Below, one piece after another: positions 1-5,154 of a stretch of DNA of 5,154 nucleotides (position 1 is its first letter; the number at the start of each line of letters is the position of its first letter). The stretch comes from Candidatus Ratteibacteria bacterium. Lineage in GTDB: Bacteria > Ratteibacteria > UBA8468 > B48-G9 > JAFGKM01. Below the pieces are notes generated by a model. That model had not been told where the DNA came from, ran no database searches, and saw nothing but the letters and a program-made list of their open reading frames with translations. Location: NCBI GenBank assembly GCA_028697565.1, contig JAQVEU010000074.1, forward strand, positions 1 through 5,154. Direction: 5' to 3'. Made by a program: the position numbers and the translations under genes.

Positions 1-2
1 TG

Positions 3-1388
3 GTGTGTCTTTTTTGTATATCGCTTACAGGATTTGCGCAGGAGATGAAAAGGAAGGATGTAAGTTTGACTGTGTACAACCAGAACTTTGCACTTGTAAG
101 GGATGTCAGAAGTATCAACCTGAAGGCAGGTACTAATGAGATAAGGTTCTTTGATATAGCGGCAAGAATAGAGCCAACGAGTGTCCACTTTAAGTCCATA
201 ACAGCACCAGATAGATGCGGGATATTGGAACAGAACTTTGAGTATGACCTTGTAAGTGCAGATAAACTCCTACTAAAGTATATTGATAAGGTAATAAGTG
301 TAATAACACAGGATGATATGAAATATACTGGATACCTTGCCAGTTATGATGGAGGACAGATTGTCCTTGCAGAAGACAAAGAAAAGGGACCTATCTTTAT
401 GATAAACAGAACCAATGTAAGAAACATTGAGTTCCCACAACTACCCGAAGGACTGATAACAAGACCCACACTTGTATGGTCTCTTTTGAATAGCAAGGCA
501 GGTACTCATGATGTAGAGGTAAGTTATATCACAGGAGGTATCAACTGGGTAGCTGACTATGTGGCTGCTGTATCGGATGATGAAAAAAACATCTCACTTA
601 CCGGCTGGGTCACGATTGACAACAAAAGTGGAACAAACTATGAGGACGCATCCCTAAAACTTGTTGCAGGTGATGTTTTCAGAGTTCAGAAGAGAGAGGG
701 TATTGCAAGTGATGTGATGATGAAGGCAATGGGAACTGCTGTACCCCAGCAGTTTGAAGAGCGACAACTGTTTGAATATCATCTGTATGAACTCCAGAGA
801 AAGACAACACTAAAAAACAACCAGACAAAACAGATAAGTCTACTTACTGCTCCAAAGGTATCTGTAAATAAGGTCTACACATATAACGGTGCATTATACA
901 ACTGGTACTACTATGACAACTGGCAGGGACAGCAGTGCAACAAAAAGGTGGCTGTGAATTTAGAGTTCAAAAACAGCAAAGAAAATGGATTGGGAATTCC
1001 ACTGCCAAAAGGAACAATCAAGGTATACAAGGCAGATATAGACAAGTCATTACAGTTTATAGGAGAAAATCAGATAGACCACACACCGAAGGATGAAAAG
1101 ATATCACTATATTTAGGAAATGCCTTTGATATTGTAGGAGAGCGAAAGATTACAGACCATAAAAAGTTAGCAGCAAACCTTTATCGGGACTCATATGAGA
1201 TTACACTAAGAAATCACAAAAAAGAGCCGGTGGTGGTAAAGGTGATAGAGAGGCAGTGGGGTGACTGGCAGGTTATACAGGCAAGTTATGACTATAAAAA
1301 AGAGGATGCCACCACCCTTGTATTTGAGGTAAAGGTACCTTCTAACGGAGAGACAAAGGTGACCTATACCTCTGAATATAGGTTTTAA
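3..1388 (+). CDS. Secreted DUF4139 domain-containing protein (5' end cut by window)
   Basis: The frame is open from the window edge to TAA at 1386-1388. The visible protein has 461 residues and the true start lies upstream. The first codons read like the end of a signal peptide: a short hydrophobic run, then T-G-F-A before Q13-E14, a plausible signal peptidase I site. The GTG at position 3 would leave a signal peptide that is too short and lacks basic residues. Hallmarks of the DUF4139 family follow in order: VYNQNFALVRD (24-34) with a glycine turn near 43, IEPTSV (56-61), ITGGINWVADY (176-186), GWVTIDNKSGTNYEDASLKL (201-220) leading into AGDV, FKNSKENGLGIPLPKGTIKVY (322-342), and NAFDIVGERKI (373-383). 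The C-terminus is complete, ending in beta-strand-like KVTYTSEYRF. An aromatic-rich segment lies at about 292-307 (NWYYYDNW). It is likely exported, periplasmic or surface-exposed. The biochemical role of the family is unknown and I assign none. The gene probably shares a transcript with the arabinofuranosidase gene 26 bases downstream. Family assignment is firm; function is open. Confidence 0.88.
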   Translation: MCLFCISLTGFAQEMKRKDVSLTVYNQNFALVRDVRSINLKAGTNEIRFFDIAARIEPTSVHFKSITAPDRCGILEQNFEYDLVSADKLLLKYIDKVISVITQDDMKYTGYLASYDGGQIVLAEDKEKGPIFMINRTNVRNIEFPQLPEGLITRPTLVWSLLNSKAGTHDVEVSYITGGINWVADYVAAVSDDEKNISLTGWVTIDNKSGTNYEDASLKLVAGDVFRVQKREGIASDVMMKAMGTAVPQQFEERQLFEYHLYELQRKTTLKNNQTKQISLLTAPKVSVNKVYTYNGALYNWYYYDNWQGQQCNKKVAVNLEFKNSKENGLGIPLPKGTIKVYKADIDKSLQFIGENQIDHTPKDEKISLYLGNAFDIVGERKITDHKKLAANLYRDSYEITLRNHKKEPVVVKVIERQWGDWQVIQASYDYKKEDATTLVFEVKVPSNGETKVTYTSEYRF

Positions 1389-1401
1389 AAGAAGTAGTGA
1401 T

Positions 1402-1408
1402 GGAGGGG
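1402..1408 (+). promoter_or_regulatory. Ribosome binding site deciding the GH51 start
   Basis: GGAGGGG sits 6 bases before the ATG at 1415, an ideal Shine-Dalgarno position. Two earlier in-frame starts, GTG 1397 and ATG 1400, lie before or overlap this site and have no purine-rich site of their own at the right distance. The site therefore favours 1415 and removes six residues from the longest possible reading. Confidence 0.8.
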
Positions 1409-1414
1409 AAGAAG

Positions 1415-2902
1415 ATGGAAAGAACAGTTATAAATCTTCACACACGCTTTAAAATTGGAAAGGTAGATGAAAAAATCTTTGGAGGATTTCTTGAACATCT
1501 TGGGAGGGCTGTATATGAAGGGGTATATGACCCGAAAAGTCGTAATGCAGATGAAGATGGCCTTCGCAAGGATGTAATGGAGACACTGAAACAACTGGAT
1601 ATGACTGCGATGAGATGGCCTGGTGGAAATTTTGCCTCTGGTTATCACTGGCTTGATGGTGTAGGGCCGAAGGAGAAACGACCTGTAGTCAAAGACCTTG
1701 CCTGGCAGACACCTGAACCCAATCAGTTTGGAATAGATGAATTTATAAAACTGTGCAGGAAGATGAGATGGTATCCTATGATAACCGCAAATATGGGAAC
1801 AGGCACACCTGAAGAGGCAAGAAACTGGGTTGAGTATTGTAATCTACCCTCCGGGACAAAATATGCAGATATAAGAACAGCAAACGGAAACAAGGAGCCT
1901 CACAATGTGAAACTCTGGTGTTTGGGAAATGAAATGGACGGAGAGTGGCAGTTAGGGCACCTTCCACCAGACCACTATGCTATTAAGGCACAGCAGGCAG
2001 CAAAGATGATGAAGGACGTGGACAAAGAGATAGAGCTTGTGGTATGCGGCTCCAGCAGTATTTTTATGCCGACATATATGGACTGGGATTATATAGTTCT
2101 GGACTACACATGGGACCTTGTTGACTATATAAGTTTACATAGATATGTAGGAAATCCCAACAATGATACACCTGATTTCCTTGCTGTTACAAATTCCATT
2201 AACAGACAGATAGAGGAGATGGCGTCCGTTTGCAGATTTATTCAGGCGAAAAAGAAAAGTAAAAAGATGGTTTATCTCTGTTTTGACGAGTGGAATGTCT
2301 GGTATAAAAATCATGAAAGCAACGGTAAAGGGAAGTTTGCACCACACCTACTTGAAGAAATATACAATCTTGAAGATGCACTTGTTGTAGCAGGGTTTCT
2401 AAACAGTTTTATAAGACATTCAGATGTGCTTAAAGTCGCCAATATAGCACAGATAGTAAATGTCATTGCTCCTGTGTTAACAAAAGAAGATGATATACTT
2501 GTCCAGTCCATATTCTATCCATTTGAGATGGTTTCAAAAAGAAGGAGTGGTGTATCTTTAAGAATTTCTGTTGATGGGCCTACATATGAAAGTCAATCAT
2601 ACGGACAGACAACACTTATAGATGCCAGTGCTATACTTGGTACGGGAAAACTCCACATATTTGCCACAAACAGAAACATTACAGAAAAAGCAGAGGTCTT
2701 AATCAGTCCTGCGGATATAGAGATTTTATCTGTAGAAAGTGCAGATATCCTTACAGGACCTAACCCGAAGGCAGCAAACTCATTTGAGAATAAAAACGTA
2801 GTGGTATCAAAGAAGTTTAAAGATACAAGCGTTTCAGATGGTAAGGCAGTGTGTAAAATTCCACCTCTTTCTTTCGTGGCTATAACTTTTAATGTACAAT
2901 AG
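1415..2902 (+). CDS. Alpha-L-arabinofuranosidase, GH51 family, intracellular
   Basis: A 495-residue protein, the usual size for single-chain bacterial GH51 enzymes. It releases terminal alpha-L-arabinofuranosyl residues from arabinan or arabinoxylan oligosaccharides with retention of configuration. The (beta/alpha)8 barrel carries the expected motifs: IFGGFLEHLGRAVYEGVYDP (21-40), RWPGGNFASGYHW (67-79), WCLGNEMDGEWQLGH (168-182) with acid/base E173, LHRYVGN (241-247), and CFDEWNVWY (289-297) with nucleophile E292. These sit two residues before E175 and E294 of the Geobacillus stearothermophilus enzyme, as I recall it. NIAQIVNVI (343-351) follows, and the last 110 or so residues form the usual C-terminal beta-sandwich. 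No signal peptide or membrane segment is seen, so it acts in the cytoplasm on imported oligosaccharides. No transporter or other glycosidase is visible in the window. The start at 1415 is chosen for its Shine-Dalgarno site. The 3' end overlaps the opposite-strand URO-D-like gene by 14 bases. Related names are abfA or arfA; I leave the symbol blank because naming varies. Confidence 0.95.
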   Translation: MERTVINLHTRFKIGKVDEKIFGGFLEHLGRAVYEGVYDPKSRNADEDGLRKDVMETLKQLDMTAMRWPGGNFASGYHWLDGVGPKEKRPVVKDLAWQTPEPNQFGIDEFIKLCRKMRWYPMITANMGTGTPEEARNWVEYCNLPSGTKYADIRTANGNKEPHNVKLWCLGNEMDGEWQLGHLPPDHYAIKAQQAAKMMKDVDKEIELVVCGSSSIFMPTYMDWDYIVLDYTWDLVDYISLHRYVGNPNNDTPDFLAVTNSINRQIEEMASVCRFIQAKKKSKKMVYLCFDEWNVWYKNHESNGKGKFAPHLLEEIYNLEDALVVAGFLNSFIRHSDVLKVANIAQIVNVIAPVLTKEDDILVQSIFYPFEMVSKRRSGVSLRISVDGPTYESQSYGQTTLIDASAILGTGKLHIFATNRNITEKAEVLISPADIEILSVESADILTGPNPKAANSFENKNVVVSKKFKDTSVSDGKAVCKIPPLSFVAITFNVQ

Positions 2903-3899
2903 CATTTTTATAGAAGGTTGAGCCATATCTGACAAACTCTTCTGCCATTGCCTCTATCTTATCCCATGTGTGGCCAGGTCCTTCAGGTGAAGGATACCAC
3001 TTCGCTATAAAACCACCATTGAACCTACCAAATGCATCTATAAGTTTTCTTGCATACCTTCTTACATCCTCAACAGTTCCTCTTACCATCGTATTCTGTA
3101 TATCCACAGGACACCAGAAACATATCTTCCCACCATAGAGTTCACTTAATCTATCAACACCCATATTCTCCTGCTGGTCCATCTGGATAACATTTAGCTC
3201 TGCCTCTATAAGTCCACCCAGTATATCTATTATATAACCACAACTGTGGAGAAATGTAAGAATCCCTTTACTCCTTGCAAATCCATACACCTTTTTGTAT
3301 TTCGGTTTCCACACCCTATCCCACACCTCAGGCCTTACCATAAGACGGTTCTGTAGCCCCCAGTCATCACAGGAAACAATGCCATCCACACCCCCTATCT
3401 CAGAAAGATGTTCTATAACTGTTATATTTATCTCACAGATTTTATCAAGAAGTTTGTCCAATTGTTCAGGATAAAGATAGGGGTCTGTCCACGCTGCCTC
3501 ATGACCTCTAAGGTACTCAAGACGATGGATTAAACTCAAAGGGATGCTTGCAAGAACAAATTTCTCTTCTTTGTTTCCATCCACCACCCTCTTTATACCC
3601 TCATACCTTCTTTTGTCCTCATAGTCAGGGAAACAATAGTTTGAGAGTTTTGAGTAGTCATCAAGCGGATGGTATCTCACCTGCCCCATTGTCTTATCCC
3701 CTGGCGGCTTCTCCCAGATACAGCCCCACTCATCCTCCCACCGTGTCTCTGTTTGCACCTTTGGACACCAGTCAGGGTCTGTGTCACACCCTGTATATAA
3801 AAAGTCCGAGCCCCATTTTTCCGGAAGGTCGTATGGAACCCTGTCAGGACCCTGAAATAGAACTGCCCTTTTTACTCTTTCTTTTGATGTCATTTTCAT
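2889..3899 (-). CDS. Uroporphyrinogen decarboxylase (URO-D) family protein, MtaA/CmuA-like
   Basis: A 336-residue protein from ATG 3899. The N-terminus MTSKERVKRAVLFQGPDRVP is the standard opening of non-HemE URO-D proteins (TxRERV...PDRVP). A DEWGCIWE segment (56-63) is typical of the uncharacterised branch seen with carbohydrate or methyl metabolism. The barrel core follows: DDWGLQNRLMVRPEVWDRVW (178-197), KGILTFLHSCG (211-221) and FWCPVDIQ (261-268). The HemE signature PxWxxRQAGRYxPEY is absent, so it is unlikely to decarboxylate uroporphyrinogen. H218-S-C220 matches the first two zinc ligands of the HxC...C motif of corrinoid or coenzyme M methyltransferases. The final GGFIAKWYPSPEGPGHT segment (295-311) has no cysteine where the third ligand is expected, and the nearest ones are C260 and C263. 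The substrate is unknown; methyl transfer is possible but not shown. The gene lies 17 bases after the V-ATPase subunit C stop, so they are probably co-transcribed. An alternative start at 3920 (343 residues) overlaps that stop but lacks a good ribosome binding site. Confidence 0.88.
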   Translation of the reverse strand: MKMTSKERVKRAVLFQGPDRVPYDLPEKWGSDFLYTGCDTDPDWCPKVQTETRWEDEWGCIWEKPPGDKTMGQVRYHPLDDYSKLSNYCFPDYEDKRRYEGIKRVVDGNKEEKFVLASIPLSLIHRLEYLRGHEAAWTDPYLYPEQLDKLLDKICEINITVIEHLSEIGGVDGIVSCDDWGLQNRLMVRPEVWDRVWKPKYKKVYGFARSKGILTFLHSCGYIIDILGGLIEAELNVIQMDQQENMGVDRLSELYGGKICFWCPVDIQNTMVRGTVEDVRRYARKLIDAFGRFNGGFIAKWYPSPEGPGHTWDKIEAMAEEFVRYGSTFYKNAIVH

Positions 3900-3905
3900 C
3901 TCTTT

Positions 3906-3911
3906 CCCCCT
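3906..3911 (-). promoter_or_regulatory. Ribosome binding site for the URO-D-like gene
   Basis: On the minus strand AGGGGG stands 6 bases before the ATG at 3899. It lies just after the subunit C stop codon. This placement favours 3899 over the in-frame ATGs at 3920 and 3947, which have no purine-rich site in front. A further ATG at 3893 is too far from it to be preferred. Confidence 0.65.
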
Positions 3912-3916
3912 TTTTT

Positions 3917-3920
3917 TCAT
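3917..3920 (-). other. ATGA stop/start overlap between subunit C and an alternative URO-D-like start
   Basis: On the minus strand the bases read ATGA: TGA ends the ATPase subunit C frame, and the overlapping ATG is in frame with the URO-D-like gene. Such overlaps often support termination-reinitiation. Here it would add seven residues (MKKRGKE) before the conserved N-terminus. Use of this ATG is uncertain because the Shine-Dalgarno site lies downstream of it. Confidence 0.5.
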
Positions 3921-4846
3921 ACATACTGATAGGCAGGTAATACCCACTCTCCTATCCTACTAACATCAACATTATAAAATTTCCCAATAAGCAACCGCCT
4001 TATGTTATCAATCTCCATTTGCCTTGCTGCAAAGTATGAAAATATAGGTTCTATACCTAATGAAATTACACGGGCATCTTTAAGGTATCCCATTTTTATG
4101 ATATACACTGCTGTGTCATAACCATCAATAGTTACAGGGGTCTTCAGTCCACGATACATTATATCCACTGCACTCCACAAAACATCCTCCCTGCTATACC
4201 TTTCCCTTTGTATCCTGCCGCCATCGGCTAAAAACTCCACATCACAAGGAATTTTAGCAATCTGACAATTTAAAAATATGCCAAGATTGGAAAGGTCTAT
4301 CTCTGTTTTTATATATCCACTAATAAAGTCCGAGTGCTGCGTCGCTATAATATCCTTCACTATATCCCAGTACACCTTTTTTGCCATCATTAATATATCT
4401 TCTGCCTCCCTATTCTTTGAGACAAATCCAATCAATTCTTTTAGATGTGGTGGTATCTCCTTAAAATTATCCTTTTCAAATGCTTCCCTAACCGTGAAAT
4501 AGTCAACAGAAGTATGTGGAATATAGTTTTTGCTTTCCTTACCTGTCTTGTAGTTTTCAAAAATAAGTTTAAGGTTATAAAAATCGTAGGGCAAAAGGAA
4601 ATAGTAATATAACTCTTCTGGAAGGCACTTTTCCATCTCTTTTATAAGATTAAGTATGGTGTTGTTAAAAAAGTTATTGATATCACGGCTGGAAGATATA
4701 TTCTGCGGAATCTGATATATGGTTCCGTTAAGAATACCTGTTGCTTCACTAAATGACTTTGCATTCACTATCCTTGTTATATCCTCCGCAGTAAGAAATG
4801 TCTTCTCCAGTGCCTTTATCCTTCCACTTATACCTATTGTGTCCAT
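3917..4846 (-). CDS. V/A-type H+/Na+-transporting ATP synthase, subunit C (AC39 / subunit d family)
   Basis: A 309-residue soluble protein of the vATP-synt_AC39 family. Subunit C is the funnel- or socket-like part that joins the central stalk of the V1/A1 motor to the membrane rotor ring. The N-terminus GRIKALEKTFLTAEDITRIVNAKSFSEA (8-35) is typical of the family. YDFYNLKLIFENYKTGKE (87-104) is the first internal repeat, KTEIDLSNLGIFLNC (180-194) is the recurring 'iDl-N-' segment, and GIEPIFSYFAARQMEIDNIRRLLIGK (264-289) is the conserved C-terminal helix pair. No transmembrane segment is present, as expected. The length is slightly below the more common 320-350. An in-frame TAA lies 12 bases before the ATG at 4846, which fixes the start, but no Shine-Dalgarno sequence precedes it. 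No other ATPase gene is adjacent in the window. In typical bacterial V-ATPase operons this gene (ntpC/atpC) lies among the E, F, A and B genes; here the next gene is URO-D-like. I leave the symbol blank because atpC also denotes the F-type epsilon subunit. Confidence 0.88.
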   Translation of the reverse strand: MDTIGISGRIKALEKTFLTAEDITRIVNAKSFSEATGILNGTIYQIPQNISSSRDINNFFNNTILNLIKEMEKCLPEELYYYFLLPYDFYNLKLIFENYKTGKESKNYIPHTSVDYFTVREAFEKDNFKEIPPHLKELIGFVSKNREAEDILMMAKKVYWDIVKDIIATQHSDFISGYIKTEIDLSNLGIFLNCQIAKIPCDVEFLADGGRIQRERYSREDVLWSAVDIMYRGLKTPVTIDGYDTAVYIIKMGYLKDARVISLGIEPIFSYFAARQMEIDNIRRLLIGKFYNVDVSRIGEWVLPAYQYV

Positions 4847-4860
4847 AATAATAAGTTAAA

Positions 4861-4866
4861 ACTATA
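4861..4866 (-). promoter_or_regulatory. Possible -10 element of the subunit C gene promoter
   Basis: On the minus strand TATAGT lies 14 bases before the ATG at 4846, in an AT-rich stretch. If used, transcription would start only a few bases before the start codon, giving a very short leader. That fits the absence of a Shine-Dalgarno sequence. No convincing -35 hexamer is seen 16-18 bases further upstream, so the call is weak. Confidence 0.25.
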
Positions 4867-4943
4867 AACTACAAAACAATATGAATTAGTAATTGCTCGC
4901 TAAAGGTTCTAAAAGTAAACACAGAGTGTCCAAAATCCTCTCT

Positions 4944-5016
4944 ACCCCCACCTATAAATAAACTCTAAATCCAAAACACTAAACCTAAAAATCCCCTCTA
5001 ACCACCCCCACCTATA
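4944..5016. repeat. Pair of 13-base direct repeats, 60 bases apart
   Basis: ACCCCCACCTATA occurs exactly at 4944-4956 and again at 5004-5016. Both copies are preceded by a CTCTA-containing stretch, so the similarity is a little wider than the exact match. This suggests a repeated module and not chance C-richness alone. Confidence 0.65.
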
Positions 5017-5040
5017 TCCTCCCCCCTAATATGGGGAGGA
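5017..5040. repeat. Inverted repeat, 8-base arms, 8-base loop
   Basis: TCCTCCCC at 5017-5024 is exactly complementary to GGGGAGGA at 5033-5040, with CCTAATAT between. There is no T-run directly after it on either strand, so it is not a standard intrinsic terminator. Confidence 0.7.
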
Positions 5041-5045
5041 ATTGA

Positions 5046-5060
5046 AGGGGACTTCCCCCT
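5046..5060. repeat. Short inverted repeat, 5-base arms
   Basis: AGGGG at 5046-5050 pairs with CCCCT at 5056-5060 across a five-base loop. Its arms are oriented G-first on the plus strand, opposite to the three larger hairpins, so it could alternatively pair with their C-rich arms in a longer structure. Confidence 0.4.
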
Positions 5061-5076
5061 CACCAAACCCCCTCTA

Positions 5077-5098
5077 ACTCCCCCTTATCAAGGGGAGT
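5077..5098. repeat. Inverted repeat, 7-base arms, 8-base loop
   Basis: ACTCCCC at 5077-5083 is exactly complementary to GGGGAGT at 5092-5098. An alternative register pairs CCCCTT (5081-5086) with AAGGGG (5090-5095) around ATC. It directly follows the second copy of the CCCCTCTAAC direct repeat. Confidence 0.65.
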
Positions 5099-5115
5099 AG
5101 TCAAATCTCCCCTCA

Positions 5116-5135
5116 CCCCTCTTTATAAAGAGGGG
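5116..5135. repeat. Perfect 20-base palindrome
   Basis: The stretch CCCCTCTTTA / TAAAGAGGGG is self-complementary over all 20 bases. On the plus strand it is followed four bases later by CTTTTTTC, so it could act as a plus-strand terminator for a transcript entering the area. No plus-strand gene lies within 2 kb to its left, which makes a role as a gene terminator doubtful. It fits better as the strongest member of the repeat cluster. Confidence 0.75.
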
Positions 5136-5154
5136 AACTCTTTTTTCTCCCCCC

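Larger units (their letters stand above)
4934..5154. repeat. C-rich palindromic repeat cluster (REP/MITE-like), continues beyond the window
   Basis: This gene-free stretch has strong strand asymmetry, with many runs of four to six C on the plus strand. It contains three separate perfect inverted repeats with similar CTCCCC...GGGGAG-type arms (5017-5040, 5077-5098, 5116-5135) and a smaller one at 5046-5060. It also contains direct repeats: ACCCCCACCTATA at 4944-4956 and 5004-5016, and CCCCTCTAAC at 4993-5002 and 5069-5078. No ORF of any size with a ribosome binding site is seen. The layout resembles dispersed intergenic palindromic repeats found in many copies in some genomes, but copy number cannot be judged from one window. 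No transposase is nearby. The rest of the 4847-5154 interval, 4847-4933, is AT-rich and shows only the possible promoter. Confidence 0.7.

Noticed and set aside
1385..1648. 87-codon minus-strand open frame over the start of the GH51 gene
   Set aside because: It lies antisense to conserved GH51 sequence and to the gene junction, with no motif; composition looks like a shadow frame.
2889..3899. HemE, true uroporphyrinogen decarboxylase of haem synthesis
   Set aside because: The HemE N-terminal RQAGRY signature is missing and the HSCG metal-type motif is present, which fits the methyltransferase-like branch.
3548..3940. 130-codon plus-strand open frame antisense to the URO-D-like gene
   Set aside because: It mirrors the coding frame of a well-supported gene, is rich in Pro/Ser/Leu from the complement of that gene, has no ribosome binding site and no recognisable motif.
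4278..4502. 74-codon plus-strand open frame inside the subunit C gene
   Set aside because: It is fully antisense to conserved AC39-family sequence with no independent support.
5116..5146. Intrinsic terminator on the plus strand (palindrome followed by a T-run)
   Set aside because: The geometry is suggestive, but no plus-strand gene ends nearby and the palindrome matches the arms of the neighbouring repeats, so repeat membership explains it better.
4934..5154. CRISPR array
   Set aside because: The repeats are short, irregularly spaced and palindromic throughout, with no constant repeat-spacer alternation and no cas gene.

Overview
The window looks like a chromosomal segment from a low- to mid-GC bacterium with compact gene packing. 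Two plus-strand genes converge on two minus-strand genes, followed by about 300 bases of non-coding, C-rich, palindrome-bearing DNA at the right edge. The host is probably an anaerobic, possibly uncultured lineage. That rests on three things: a V/A-type ATPase stalk subunit, a divergent uroporphyrinogen-decarboxylase-like methyltransferase-family protein, and a REP-like palindromic repeat cluster of a kind I associate with candidate-phylum genomes. The lineage is an inference; no gene here fixes the phylum.

Left half (plus strand): the first gene is cut by the window edge and encodes a secreted DUF4139-domain protein. It is followed 26 bases later by an intracellular GH51 alpha-L-arabinofuranosidase with a strong ribosome binding site and a complete set of catalytic residues. 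The spacing suggests co-transcription.

Middle and right (minus strand, read right to left): a V/A-type ATP synthase subunit C gene begins at 4846 with no visible Shine-Dalgarno sequence. A URO-D-family gene of the MtaA/CmuA-like kind follows it closely. The subunit C stop overlaps an ATG of the next reading frame (ATGA), but the better ribosome binding site points to a start 21 bases further on. The URO-D-like gene and the arabinofuranosidase gene overlap tail to tail by 14 bases, so there is no room for a conventional terminator between the converging transcripts.

Right edge: 4847-5154 has no gene. It holds an AT-rich stretch that probably carries the promoter for the ATPase subunit gene. 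Beyond that is a cluster of C-rich direct repeats and short perfect inverted repeats, resembling a dispersed REP/MITE-like element that continues past the window.

I do not see a defence system, CRISPR array, RNA gene or transposase. The least ordinary points are the V-ATPase subunit C gene paired with a URO-D-like gene instead of other ATPase genes, the loss of the expected third metal-ligand cysteine in the URO-D-like protein, and the palindromic repeat cluster.
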